From the NCBI GenBank assembly GCA_054661495.1, contig BAAFSQ010000143.1, positions 1 through 24,827 on the forward strand: a stretch of 24,827 nt of DNA, written 5' to 3'. Shown piece after piece: positions 1 through 11,739 of this stretch. The DNA comes from Zygophlyctis sp. KS116. Taxonomy: Eukaryota; Chytridiomycota. The notes under the pieces are model-generated. The model was not told where the DNA came from. It ran no database searches and saw only the letters and a list, made by a program, of their open reading frames with translations. The first letter of the stretch is position 1. Every line of letters starts with the position of its first letter. Position numbers and translations under genes: made by a program.

Positions 1-100
1 CAAACTCTTGGGACATGTTACCATTGCTCAAGGTGGTGTCTTGCCAAATATTCACTCTGTTCTTTTGCCAAAGAAGATTGATCCAAAGGAAAAGATTTAA
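1..100 (+). CDS. Histone H2A, C-terminal end (5' truncated by window)
   Basis: The window opens inside a reading frame (first full codon at position 2) that ends with TAA at 98-100. The last 32 residues include [20 protein letters not shown], the signature end of the histone H2A fold and docking domain. H2A pairs with H2B in the nucleosome. The tail after LLPKK is only IDPKEKI. It lacks the SQ[ED]-hydrophobic end of H2A.X, so this copy cannot carry the usual C-terminal DNA-damage phosphorylation. The rest of the gene is upstream of the window. Family assignment is secure; the variant type is judged from the tail only. Confidence 0.95.
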   Translation, partial: KLLGHVTIAQGGVLPNIHSVLLPKKIDPKEKI

Positions 101-113
101 ACAAGTTAATTTT

Positions 114-127
114 GCGTTTTTAAACGC
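114..127 (+). other. Small inverted repeat just after the H2A stop
   Basis: GCGTTTTTAAACGC begins 14 nt after the H2A stop. It can fold as a 5-bp stem with a TTTA loop, or a 6-bp stem with a 2-nt spacer. An AATAAA follows at 131-136. It may be a 3'-end structure of the histone mRNA or chance in AT-rich DNA. Confidence 0.35.
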
Positions 128-159
128 TTTAATAAAAAGTATAACTGTATTTACATATA

Positions 160-2443
160 ATGTCTTTTATTGAAGATGAGCCTCAAGAAGAATTGAAATT
201 ATCTCCTCCCTTTGCAAATAGTTATGAACCGCCGGTAATTCCTGGAATCTCTACGGCTAATTTAGATGGAATAGAGTATCCGCCGGCAGAATGGAAAGGC
301 TCAAGTCTGCAAGATAATGGTTCGGATGAAGATGATCCTTCCGCTGCTTTTCTAACTCAGACTCAAATGGAAAGGGAGAATGAAGATGTGCCATTGTCAA
401 TAAGGTTTCAAAGAGGGATTCCGAGAGCTCCAAGGTATATGGGAATCGTAAAAGAGTTTGCTCTGCACGCTCCAAAGATTAATTCTCATGTAATTATAAA
501 AGACAATGGAATCATCTCAGGATGGAAGGATATTAGGGATTTAGATTCTTTTTTAGCAAGTTTATACAATTATTATACTGGAAAAGGTTATTTTTGTATT
601 TTATCAAATCAACTCACAACTCTGCTGTAAGTTTAGTTCTAGGATAATTTAAGGGTTATACTATTCATTGTTGTATTTTCTATTTTTCTATTTTATTGCA
701 TTGATTACGGATTGGTTCAGCATCCTACAAGCAAACATTTGCTAAAGGAAGTCTTGTATGAAAGTTGTGGTGCACAGTAAGAATTTTTTATTTTTATCAA
801 GGATTACCATGGTTTATGAAGATTGTATTCTTCTTTTTTTGTGTATGGTGGATGTGGAATTTTATAAGATTTAATGTTCATGTTGCTAAATTACGTGAAA
901 TTAAAGATTTTTATGAAACGGTGCTGGATATAAAGGATGATGAAATTAATAATATAGGATGGGCAGATGTTTCAGCAAAAATTACAAAAACTTATCATGA
1001 ATATTTACGGAATTTAAATGATCATTCTAGTTTAAGATCTCTAGATGCACATATGATTGCTAATAGGATAATGCGTCAGGAAAACTACATGATTGCATTG
1101 TTTAATAAGGATATTTTGGATTTGTCATTTCCATTATTGTTTGGAAAACAGCAAGTGGTTACTAAATTAGTTGAATGGTCATTATCGTATTGTATACTGT
1201 CTTTTGTATTCAAGGAAAATGGTCAAATTAGAAAGCGCTTTTTACAAGAAAGAAATAGTTCTGGTCTCATTTTAGGGTAATTGCAATCCAAGATTTATTA
1301 GTCTAGATTAAAGCGTCGCTTTATGACCATGGGATTAGTACTTTTACTATTTACACCGTTTTTATTTGTATTTCTGATATTGCACTTCTTCTTTCGCTAT
1401 GCACAGGTAAATTGAAACTTTTAAAGGTTAGGAATATCACAAGAATCCTTCATCTCTAGGAACACGACAATATACGCCATTTGCACGTTGGAAGTTTAGA
1501 GAATTCAATGAACTGGGTCACTTTTTTGATCAGAGATTGAATCGAAGTTATCCAAAGGCTGTAAACTATTTAAATCAATTTCCCAACTTTCACCTAGTTA
1601 TTTACGCAAAGTACCTACATTTCCCTTTTCTAAATATAGATTCTTTTCTTTTATCACTGGATCCTTTGCAGCAGTGCTATTGATCGCAACTATTCTGAAC
1701 CAAGATCTTCTTCATGATTTCGAAATAACTCCTGGCTATTCATCATTTTTTTATATCACAGTATTTGGTGCAACTGCGGCTGCATTAAATGGTTTAATTC
1801 CTGCAGAAACTGAAGTTTATGAGCCAGAAAGGATTGGAAGAGAACTTGTAGATGAAACACATTATTTCCCAGCAGAATGGCACAATAAGTTGCATACTTC
1901 GGTTGTATAATCATGATAAATTAATCATAGGTGCAAAAACAGTTCTCTGCTCTCTTTCAAAATAAGATTATGCTATTCTTTCAAGAACTGTTTTCAGTTC
2001 TAATTGTACCATATACTCTTTTAGTGTCTCTTCCTGCATGTTCAGCAAGAATTGTCGAATTTTTTCGAGAATTTACTCTTCATGTTGACTCTTTAGGATA
2101 TGTGTGTTCATTTGCTGTGTTTGACTTTAAACGCCATGGTAATGCAGCTTATGGAGCCCCTACAGAGCTAGTCAATGATTACAAAAGTTCAAAAGGAGGC
2201 AAAATGGAAGCTTCATTTCTCAATTTTCGTGCTCAACATCCCAATTGGTCTCCAGATTTAGATGGATCAAATTTTTTCACAAATGTTACTTCTCGGCAAC
2301 GTGGTACATCTACAAGTGAAGTCGGAGGTGATTCAATGATGGCTTCTGAATGGTCTGCTCAAGGCAATGAGGGTCTTGGCATTGGAAAACAATTATTCAG
2401 ACTTTTGGATGCAGTTTATGAAACCAATCGTGGTCTTATTTAG
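160..2443 (+). CDS. ATG9: Autophagy-related protein 9 (lipid scramblase), 7 exons
   Basis: ATG9 is the multispanning membrane protein of autophagosome precursor vesicles. In studied species it scrambles phospholipids and works with Atg2. Coding exons are 160-626, 654-769, 802-1276, 1307-1406, 1432-1610, 1640-1904 and 1931-2443 (704 aa), joined by introns of 25-32 nt. Family landmarks in order: an acidic soluble N-terminus; a first membrane segment ending CIDYG; REIKDFYETVL; AHMIANRIMRQENY followed by ALFNKDILDL; RQYTPFARWKFREFNEL; FEITP; THYFPAEWHNKLHT; and REFTLHVDSLGYVCSFAVF before a variable hydrophilic tail. The second intron (770-801) uses a GTGCAC donor, since the strong GTAAG at 777 would shift the frame. 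The start is the first ATG of the frame, 59 nt after the H2A stop. An AATAAA lies at 2503-2508. Confidence 0.95.
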
Positions 2444-2502
2444 AGAAAGTTTAACCTTTTTGCTCGTTCCTGCATCTATTTGATTATTGGCGACTAAAAT
2501 TC

Positions 2503-2508
2503 AATAAA
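2503..2508 (+). terminator. Poly(A) signal AATAAA of ATG9
   Basis: AATAAA lies 60 nt after the ATG9 stop. A minus-strand AATAAA (TTTATT at 2527-2532) for the convergent Swp1-like gene follows 18 nt further on, so the two mRNA 3' ends probably overlap. Confidence 0.5.
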
Positions 2509-2570
2509 CTTGTTAAAAACTGGATGTTTATTCAGGATCATAAAATATTCTAGAAACTTTCAAGTCCTAA

Positions 2571-3290
2571 TTATTGATTTCTCCATTCATATCTAGCCTT
2601 TAGAGCGTTTCTCCCAACAATAATTGTAAACAATCCTAAGCCGGAAGCTAAACCTAAAAACTGAAACAAATTCAACACTGTCCAATAGAGCCCCAACAAG
2701 ACAACATTTGCCACTAAAGCTCCCAAAAATACATGACCCCATCCACGTACTTTAGAATTTACGTACAAATTGCTAATATTAACATTGTTCGATTTCAGAA
2801 ATGATATTAAAGGAGCCCACAAAGCCCCTAAAATACAAGTAAAGATGAGTGCAACCAGTACAGAATCCTTTGGTCTTGGTTTTTGAAAAATATGTGTAAT
2901 TTCTGGCAATTTCCCAAAGCTTTCAGACTGATCACTTGATTTTGAAGATTGTAGTAATTTTACACTTCCTAGAGGATATTTTAGAGTTTCACTAGATCCT
3001 CTTGAAGACACAAATACAGTTATTTCAGCCTTTTCAGTGTTTACAAAATCAGAACTCTTAATTTCCAATTTCTTGTCCTTGACAGCAAAAGTCTTGTCTC
3101 CCACTTGAACTAAAATTTCAGTTGCAAATTCTGGAATTTCCTTGAAAGAAAGCGTAGCTTTAGAAAAAGAAACGCCTTGTTTTAGTTCCTTTGGACTCTC
3201 TAGAGTTAGCACTTCTTCTCCTGGAATTTTAAAGCTGACTTTAAGACTGGAAACTGTCAGAATGAGTAAGAAATAGATGAAATTCAACAT
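2571..3290 (-). CDS. SWP1: Oligosaccharyltransferase subunit Swp1 / ribophorin II
   Basis: This is a single-exon gene of 239 aa. It starts with a signal peptide ([15 protein letters not shown]) followed by a luminal beta-rich region to about residue 125. The C-terminal part matches ribophorin II/Swp1: [11 protein letters not shown] precedes the first membrane segment (about 142-165), then NVNISNLY, then [10 protein letters not shown] and [13 protein letters not shown] in further membrane segments, ending near GRNAL. The protein is a non-catalytic subunit of the ER complex that transfers N-glycans to nascent chains. It is short, like fungal Swp1, and lacks the large N-terminal domain of animal ribophorin II. 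Its ATG is only 47 nt from the ATG of the divergent mtIF2 gene. Confidence 0.9.
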   Translation of the reverse strand: MLNFIYFLLILTVSSLKVSFKIPGEEVLTLESPKELKQGVSFSKATLSFKEIPEFATEILVQVGDKTFAVKDKKLEIKSSDFVNTEKAEITVFVSSRGSSETLKYPLGSVKLLQSSKSSDQSESFGKLPEITHIFQKPRPKDSVLVALIFTCILGALWAPLISFLKSNNVNISNLYVNSKVRGWGHVFLGALVANVVLLGLYWTVLNLFQFLGLASGLGLFTIIVGRNALKARYEWRNQ

Positions 3291-3337
3291 TTTTTCAGTT
3301 CACGCAAGGGAGCCTGACCCTCATTCACTTGGTAGAA

Positions 3338-4995
3338 ATGTTTCGATATATGAGCACAGCTGCTAAATTCATTAAAAGACCTCCGATTGTAACCATTATG
3401 GGGCATGTAGATCATGGTAAAACATCATTACTGGACGCTCTAAGGAATTCACAGATTGCATTGGGAGAAGCCGGTGCGATCACTCAGCATATCGGTGCAT
3501 TCAGCGTCAAGGTGGAGAATGATGTTTTAACTTTTCTTGATACTCCTGGACATGAAGCATTCAGTGCTATGAGAGGAAGAGGATCAAGAGTTACTGATAT
3601 TATTATTCTTGTGGTGGCTGCAGATGATGGTACAATTTAAAACTGATAATGATTTAGGAGTAATGCCGCAGACAATTGAATCAATTAAATTGGCTCAGAA
3701 AGATAATGTACCTCTGATTGTTGCTTTAAATAAAATGGATAAAGGACTTCAGAAAAAGATTGATTCATTGAAAAGAGATCTTATATCTGCTGGAGTTGAA
3801 CTTGAAGGTATTAAAAATAATTCTAATAATTAGAAATTGGAGGGAGTGTACAAGTTGTGCCAATCTCTGCTAAAACAAAAATGGGTTTAGACACTCTAAA
3901 GGAAGCAATACTTGTACAAGCTGAAATTATGGAATTAATGGGGGATCCAACAGGTCTAGTTGAAGCGGATGTAATAGAGGCTAAAATGTCTAATGGTTTT
4001 GGTCCGCTTGCTACAATTTTGATAAAAAAAGGTTCTTTAAAGAGAGGTGATATTTTGGTTGCGGGTAAAACGTGGGGTAAAGTACGATCAATCAAGAATG
4101 AATTTGGAAAGAATGTTAAAGATGCAGGATTGTCTTTTCCAGTAGAAATAGCAGGATGGAAGGGTTTACCAAAGGCTGGAGACAAAGTTGTGCAAGTTGA
4201 AAGTGAAGTAGGTTCTTGTGTTTTTGATTATTTAGTCAATTGCTAAAAAGTTTCTAGAAAGCCAAACGATTCCCTTGGTTAAAGAAAAGGAAAATCCTAT
4301 AAAATTGAAAATTGAAAATTTTGAAGATGATGCAGAAACTCTCGGACCAATACCTTATCGTCTTATTGTTAAAGCAGACGTTCAAGGATCACTAGAAGCA
4401 CTATTAGATTGTATATTTTCTCTTCCTAGTCATGAAGTTAAAGCTGAAGTTGTTTTTTCTGGAGTTGGACCAATTACAGAGTCAGATTTAGATTTAGCAA
4501 CCTCTACAAATTCTTCAATTTTTACATTTAATCAAACTCAATCTCGTAAGTTATTATCTATAGGAGAAAATCGTAAAATACCAATCTTTCAGCATAATAT
4601 TATATATTCATTTATTGGTGATTTAAAAGGTCAAATGTCAGAACTATTACCTCCAGATAAAGTTTATACTGTACTTGGAGAAGCCGAAGTTTTAGAAATA
4701 TTTCAATTAAGAGGTAAAAATGCGCAAAAGATTGCTGGATGCAAAATAGTTACTGGAAAAGTTTTAAAGTCTGGTATAATTAGGTTATTTAGAAACAAAA
4801 ACCAGATTTATGAAGGTATTTTATTTTATATTTAGCCTAGGATCAATTGGAACATTTAAGCATCACAAGAAGAATATTACTGAAGCATCTAAAGGACTAG
4901 AGTGTGGAATTGGATTTGATGATTATGAATCTTTTGAATCTGGTGATGTGATCCAATGCCTCAACCTATCATTAGTTAAGCGTACAATAGTCTAA
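3338..4995 (+). CDS. Mitochondrial translation initiation factor IF2, 5 exons
   Basis: This GTPase places initiator tRNA on the mitochondrial ribosome. Coding exons are 3338-3629, 3658-3807, 3834-4207, 4236-4815 and 4841-4995 (516 aa); introns are 28, 26, 28 and 25 nt. G motifs are GHVDHGKT (22-29), DTPGH (68-72), NKMD (122-125) and SAK (159-161). IF2-specific blocks include [31 protein letters not shown] and the C-terminal fMet-tRNA-binding part with [11 protein letters not shown]. Only about 15 residues precede the G domain ([14 protein letters not shown]), basic and free of acidic residues as in a minimal mitochondrial presequence, so the long N-terminal region of many homologues is absent. 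A TTG at 3329 also opens the frame, but the ATG at 3338 is preferred. The stop overlaps an AATAAA. Confidence 0.95.
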
Positions 4996-4999
4996 TAAA
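4994..4999 (+). terminator. Poly(A) signal AATAAA overlapping the mtIF2 stop codon
   Basis: AATAAA shares two bases with the TAA stop of the mtIF2 gene (4993-4995). The next gene starts at 5078, so the 3' UTR must be very short. Confidence 0.5.
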
Positions 5000-5077
5000 C
5001 AATCATGACAAATTTGTTTTACCTGAAATTCAAGATCTGACAAGAAATCCAAGTTTTAGGTTCGGATTTAATTTCGC

Positions 5078-5826
5078 ATGGGACTCTGCAAGTGTCGAAT
5101 TGTCACAAACCTTTGTAATTTTAAATAGTTTATTCGATAGTTTGTTTTGAGCACCGTAAAAATGTTTGTGAGAAATGTATTTTAGCAGAGCATCAGAATG
5201 TAATTTGCAGTTTTAACGTTTAGTGCATTGTAAAATCGTACTTGCAATGGCTCCAAGACTCAGACTACGAATCTAGTTGCAGTTTTTGTAAAGGGGCATT
5301 GGATGGAAATACTATAAGATTAAGTTGCCTAGGTAATCATGTATAATTGTTAAATGCAGACTTGGCACACGTTGACTGCATTAACCAATCTTTTAATTCT
5401 TATCCTGAAACTACAGCCCCCGCTGGTTACGCTTGTATGTCCTGTCAGAAACCAGTCCTCTCCAGTGAATCATCTCAAATTGCAACTATTATTAGAGATA
5501 CGTTCAAAAACTCAAAATGGGCAGAGTCAATTATAAATTCCACTGTTAAAGATTTAAGTGCAAAAACCTCATCAATTGATTTATTTGCAGATAAAACTAC
5601 AAAGCCTCATATAAAAATACCAGTATATGATTTAGATCCAGATAATGATAAATATGGTGATAATCGTAGAGTTTCTACCTCTGTTTCGAATTTGTAATTT
5701 AATATTGATAATTTTAGTTCAAATTTTGGAATCTTGGCTAGACGCGGAACAAGGAAATATCTAATAGGAGGGTTCTTTGTGTTTATAATGTTTTTTCTGT
5801 ATTATGCAAGAAAGGGTTCTGAATAG
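5078..5826 (+). CDS. ZFPL1: ZFPL1-like Golgi zinc-finger membrane protein, 5 exons
   Basis: Coding exons are 5078-5114, 5141-5199, 5224-5332, 5360-5693 and 5718-5826 (215 aa); introns are 26, 24, 27 and 24 nt. The N-terminus matches ZFPL1: MGLCKC, then [13 protein letters not shown] and [17 protein letters not shown]-box-like zinc site uses C4, C6, C14, H17, C22, C25, H30 and C33. A RING-like site uses C51, C54, C67, H72, C75, C94 and C97, with the signature [12 protein letters not shown]. The last exon supplies one membrane segment (about 194-209), as expected for this tail-anchored cis-Golgi protein. In animals ZFPL1 binds GM130 and supports Golgi structure. Most of the gene is invisible without splicing because the first exons are short. 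Confidence 0.92.
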
Positions 5827-5941
5827 AGGTGCGTTTCGAAAGGAGAAAAAGTAAAAATTTTCTCTGCTGATAAGAATAGGAAAATTTTGTCGGTCATATG
5901 TTGTTTGCAAGGTCAATAAATTTTTGTCTTTTTGAAAAAAA

Positions 5942-7521
5942 ATGAAAACTGATTCACTTGAAAAGGTTAAGAATGGTGCAGATATAATCACTGATGATGA
6001 GATTGAGGATGATGACAAAATTGGTTGGTTCTCTGCAATGTGCATGGTTATCGGACTAATGATTGGCTCTGGAATCTTTTCTACTCCTTCATCTGTTTTA
6101 AAGAATGTAAAATCTACTGGTTTAGCCCTTGTGCTGTGGCTGATTGGAGGTATCGTTTCTCTTTGCGGTACATTGTAAGCATTACCAATTTGCATTCACA
6201 CTTTAGTTCATATGTTGAATTGGGTACAATGATGCCTAAATCTGGTGGAGAAGAAGTTTATCTTCGAACTGCTTTTCCCAGACCAAAGAATTTGTTTTCA
6301 TTCTTGTTTTGTTGGTCAATGATCATGGTTGCGCGACCAGGAGCTGCGGCGGCCGATTCTGTAGTATTTGCTCAATACATATTGTATCCTTTTGTTGGTG
6401 GAGATGATTCGGATCCTTGGATTCAACGTGGTGTAGGAGTCGCATGTATTACCCTTATTACAGGAATAAATATATTTTCCACAAAATTGGCAGTCAAAAT
6501 ACATGATTATGTCACGATATTCAAAGTTATCGTACTAGTTATGATTGCTGTGACTGGCTTCTTGGTTGGTACTAGGATCTGGTCTTCTGTTGAACGACCA
6601 GATAATTTTACAGATGCATTTGAAGGCGCCACTACGAATGTTGGTGTGATTGCTACAACACTCTTTAACATATTTTATTCATTTGATGGATGGAATAACG
6701 CAAATTATGCTGTTGGTGACATGAAGGATCCAGATAAGAATCTACCAAAGGCTGCAGGTTTCGGTGTTTCAATCGTGTGCTTCTTGTAAGATTTCAAAAT
6801 ATTCATGATTAGATATCTCATTTGCAACGTCTCATACCTAATGGTTTTACCAAAGGATGTTATGATGGAGTCAGATGCCCTTTTAGCGGGTACATTTTTC
6901 ACTTACACACTTGGGGACACAATGGGAGGGAAGGTATTCCCTGTTTTCATTGCATTATCTGCATTTGGTGCCGTATGTGCCATGGTTTACTCAGCTGCTA
7001 GAGTTATTTTTGCTGCTGCAGAATCTGGATATTTTCCATTCTCGTCAATTTTTGCCAAAACACATCCGAAATACAAGACTCCAGTAAATGCTCTCATTTT
7101 CCATTGGGTTTGTGTTGTAGTGCTAATGATTGGGCCTCCTCCAGGTGCGGCTTTTGAGTTTTTGGTTCAATTTGCTCAATATCCCACCTGGATATTCTAT
7201 GGTATAGCAGTATATGGATTGATCAGAATGCGAACAACTCATCCTCATATCCCCCGAACATTCCGTGTCTGGATGCCGCTCTCTGTCGTATTCATTTGTG
7301 TGTCTATCTTCCTTGCCATTTTCCCATTTGTACCGTCAGAAAACCCAGCTTATCCTTTCTACTTACCTCCTCTGTCTGGACTAATTTTCCTAATCATTGG
7401 AATTCCTCTTTGGCATGTTATGGTGAACAAGAAGCAGATAGAAGATTCAGAATCAGAAGCAGTTTTAAAAGAGTTCATTGATATTGAACACTTACAAAAT
7501 AATCCATTTGCCATGCAATAA
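5942..7521 (+). CDS. L-type amino acid permease (APC superfamily), 3 exons
   Basis: Coding exons are 5942-6174, 6207-6785 and 6813-7521 (506 aa), with introns of 32 and 27 nt. After an acidic cytosolic N-terminus (about 30 residues) comes the first membrane segment with the substrate-site motif IGSGIF. Then follow YVELGTMMPKSGGEEVYL, RPGAAAADSVVFAQY, a NAxYAVGDMKDP loop and LICNVSYLMVLP. About twelve hydrophobic segments are present and the C-terminus is hydrophilic. This is the pattern of LAT/SLC7-type exchangers and the fungal Mup1-type methionine permeases. The protein should move neutral amino acids across the plasma or vacuolar membrane. The substrate cannot be read from the sequence. 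An AATAAA lies at 7580-7585, facing the convergent MYST gene. Confidence 0.9.
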
Positions 7522-7579
7522 GTTTAGATCTTCACATCAGAACCAATTTTAGTAATAACACGTGTCGTTTTGAAGCAAT

Positions 7580-7585
7580 AATAAA
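7580..7585 (+). terminator. Poly(A) signal AATAAA of the permease gene
   Basis: AATAAA lies 59 nt after the permease stop. The opposing gene has its own minus-strand AATAAA (TTTATT at 7607-7612), 11 nt beyond its stop at 7623. Confidence 0.45.
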
Positions 7586-7622
7586 TCTTGGTTAAAGATG
7601 GATAATTTTATTACTTAATATT

Positions 7623-8913
<1,291 letters not shown>

Positions 8914-8934
8914 TTCATCAAATTTTTGTTGACC

Positions 8935-8979
8935 GCCAACCCTGCCAGCCCTGCCAACCCTGTCAACCCTGCCAACCCT
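8935..8979. repeat. Five tandem 9-bp units GCCAACCCT in the MYST/RPN11 divergent promoter
   Basis: Units are GCCAACCCT, GCCAGCCCT, GCCAACCCT, GTCAACCCT and GCCAACCCT, end to end, followed by AACCCTTGCG-like sequence and the RPN11 ATG 8 nt later. Base composition differs sharply from the AT-rich surroundings. The array sits in the 74-nt gap between two start codons, so it probably acts as a transcription factor binding array. Confidence 0.8.
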
Positions 8980-8987
8980 TGCGATAA

Positions 8988-10095
<1,108 letters not shown>

Positions 10096-10400
10096 GTCTA
10101 ATAAAGAAGATTATTCCAGGAAACAATTGTTTTTTATTTGTCTTTATTGACCCCTGAAATTTAGCCTCTTCACCCCACAAATACATTCAGACAAATCACA
10201 ATTTCGCGTTTTAAGGGATTCAAGGGGCCGTTTTTGTTCTTGAATGAGCCTTTTCAGGAGAATCTATTATTTAAATCCCCTCTTTCATCCCCATAAAGGA
10301 ATATCAGGCTATTAATTCCCCTTAAACGCCTCTTCAACTCCTATTTTTCAGATCTTAATCTAAAAAAGGGGTCAGATTGATTTGAAAAAACAAAAAAAAC
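10096..10400. promoter_or_regulatory. Intergenic region with five AGGGG/CCCCT motifs
   Basis: No coding frame or RNA gene was recognised in these 305 nt. The AATAAA of RPN11 is at 10100-10105. The rest holds CCCCT at 10151-10155, 10277-10281 and 10318-10322, and AGGGG at 10223-10227 and 10367-10371. These match the core of the fungal stress response element (STRE). It is probably the promoter of the downstream gene that starts at 10401. Confidence 0.5.
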
Positions 10401-10838
10401 ATGATTGCAATCACATATATTCTAGTATTAGTCTCTTATACTTTAAGCATCTCTAAAGCAGCAATGACACCAGAACTGATCGTACCTACTTTAAAGGTTC
10501 ATGATTCTGCTGATAAAACTCTAATTTCTGATCCATATATTAATCCAGTGTCTGATCAAAATCATCATGTAGAAAATCTTAAAGACTCCAAAAGGATAGA
10601 TTATCCAAAGCAAGAATTGCGTGACATGTTGAAAGAGATGTTTGATCTTTTAAGATCTCCAACTAAAGAAGCAACTGTTATTATTGATGAATTCCAATAT
10701 CTATATCAGCCTAAATTTAGGGATCAAGTTTTCAAGTTTCTTAAAATGATGGAAAGTCATTCGAAAATTCACATTAAAAATCCAATTCTGGTAAAGCAAA
10801 GATCAATTATTCCTGAATTGCTAAAGATTGTTAGTTAA
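10401..10838 (+). CDS. Small predicted secreted or ER-luminal protein, unrecognised
   Basis: This is a 145-aa single-exon frame from a clear ATG. Residues 1-20 form a good signal peptide: hydrophobic core AITYILVLVSYTLSI, with likely cleavage near SKAA. The mature part is hydrophilic and ends in a helical, charged region with RDMLKEMFDLLRSP, IIDEFQYLYQPKFRD and FKFLKMMESH. There are no cysteines and no KDEL-like end. The spacing of the helices loosely recalls armadillo-like Hsp70 nucleotide exchange factors such as Sil1, but I cannot support that assignment. The upstream region is rich in AGGGG/CCCCT motifs, which would suit a stress-induced gene. Confidence 0.6.
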   Translation: MIAITYILVLVSYTLSISKAAMTPELIVPTLKVHDSADKTLISDPYINPVSDQNHHVENLKDSKRIDYPKQELRDMLKEMFDLLRSPTKEATVIIDEFQYLYQPKFRDQVFKFLKMMESHSKIHIKNPILVKQRSIIPELLKIVS

Positions 10839-10932
10839 TAATAATACTTATTCTACTAAATGTCTATGTCACCCAATCTTGTGATGTCAGCACACGCCAT
10901 TGTTCTATTTTAGATCCTCCATTAATCTCTAA

Positions 10933-11680
10933 ATGGCTGATAATACTGAAAACGAAACTTCAGCAGTTGATCCTTTAAAGTTGGTAGAACCACCAGTCCC
11001 AGAGTCTTTTCCCGTTAAATCAAACTCAAAGACTACTCCAGATCCATTCCCTTATCGGCATTACTATGCTCTTTATCCAACTTGTAATAAAATGCTTGCT
11101 AGTAAATGGGATGCTGCTCAACGCCATAAACATTTGAAAAAACTAGCTGCTGCTAAACCAAATGTAGACAATACAGCTCCAAAAGTATACAATCATTTAA
11201 AAGTAAAGTTGAAAAAGATTCAAATGGAAGAAGGTATTTATTATAGATTATTTAATTCTAGATCGACAAGCTCAAATTCAAAGACTTAATAGAGTCTTAT
11301 TGGAGAAGATGTCGCATATTGTTAAAATGGAAGGTAAAGATCCTAATATACATGGAGATCGAGACTATGGACATCCTAGAAATTATGCTAGAAGAAGAAA
11401 AGAATTGCAAAAAATCAATCAAGAGAATCAAGCAATGTTGACAAGATTAGAAGGCTCAAAACCTTTATATAATCATCAGATTTGGGATAGAGATCGATTA
11501 CAAAACTTGAATTACTTGAAAAATATCTCTTCTTATCCTGGTAGATTTATAGAACAAAAAAAGGAATATGAATCACGATGCAAAAAAGGTGAAGTTTCTA
11601 CAAAACAATCAACTCTACCCCCTATTGATAACAAGGCAATAAGTAAGATTCTTGATAATCTAATCTCAAGCATCAAGTAG
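10933..11680 (+). CDS. CFAP97-family (Hemingway-like) flagellar protein, 2 exons
   Basis: Coding exons are 10933-11233 and 11262-11680 around a 28-nt intron (239 aa). After a proline-rich acidic N-terminus comes YYALYPTCNK, then AKPNVDNTAPKVYNHLKVKL, where the CFAP97D1 family has AKPTVDTKPP and HILKLSKLQ. A coiled stretch crosses the splice site. The conserved core is NYARRRKELQKINQENQAML, then RLEGSKPLYNHQIW and NLNYLKNISSYPGRF. Family members are needed for sperm or ciliary axonemes in animals. The gene suggests that the organism makes a motile flagellum. Assignment rests on remembered family motifs rather than an alignment search. Confidence 0.82.
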
Positions 11681-11739
11681 ATAGGAATTCATAAATTATA
11701 AAAAAGAATAAGTTTTTGAGACAAGATGAATTGTTTTAT

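Noticed and set aside
626-802. ATG9 read as a pseudogene or frameshifted gene because frames stop and shift repeatedly
   Set aside because: All breaks are resolved by GT-AG introns of 25-32 nt and the joined 704-aa protein follows the family from end to end.
3329-3337. TTG at 3329 as start of mtIF2
   Set aside because: An in-frame ATG follows three codons later; non-ATG starts are rare in eukaryotic nuclear genes.
8935-8979. The 9-bp array as part of the RPN11 coding region
   Set aside because: It is out of frame with the RPN11 ATG, and the family N-terminus starts at that ATG.
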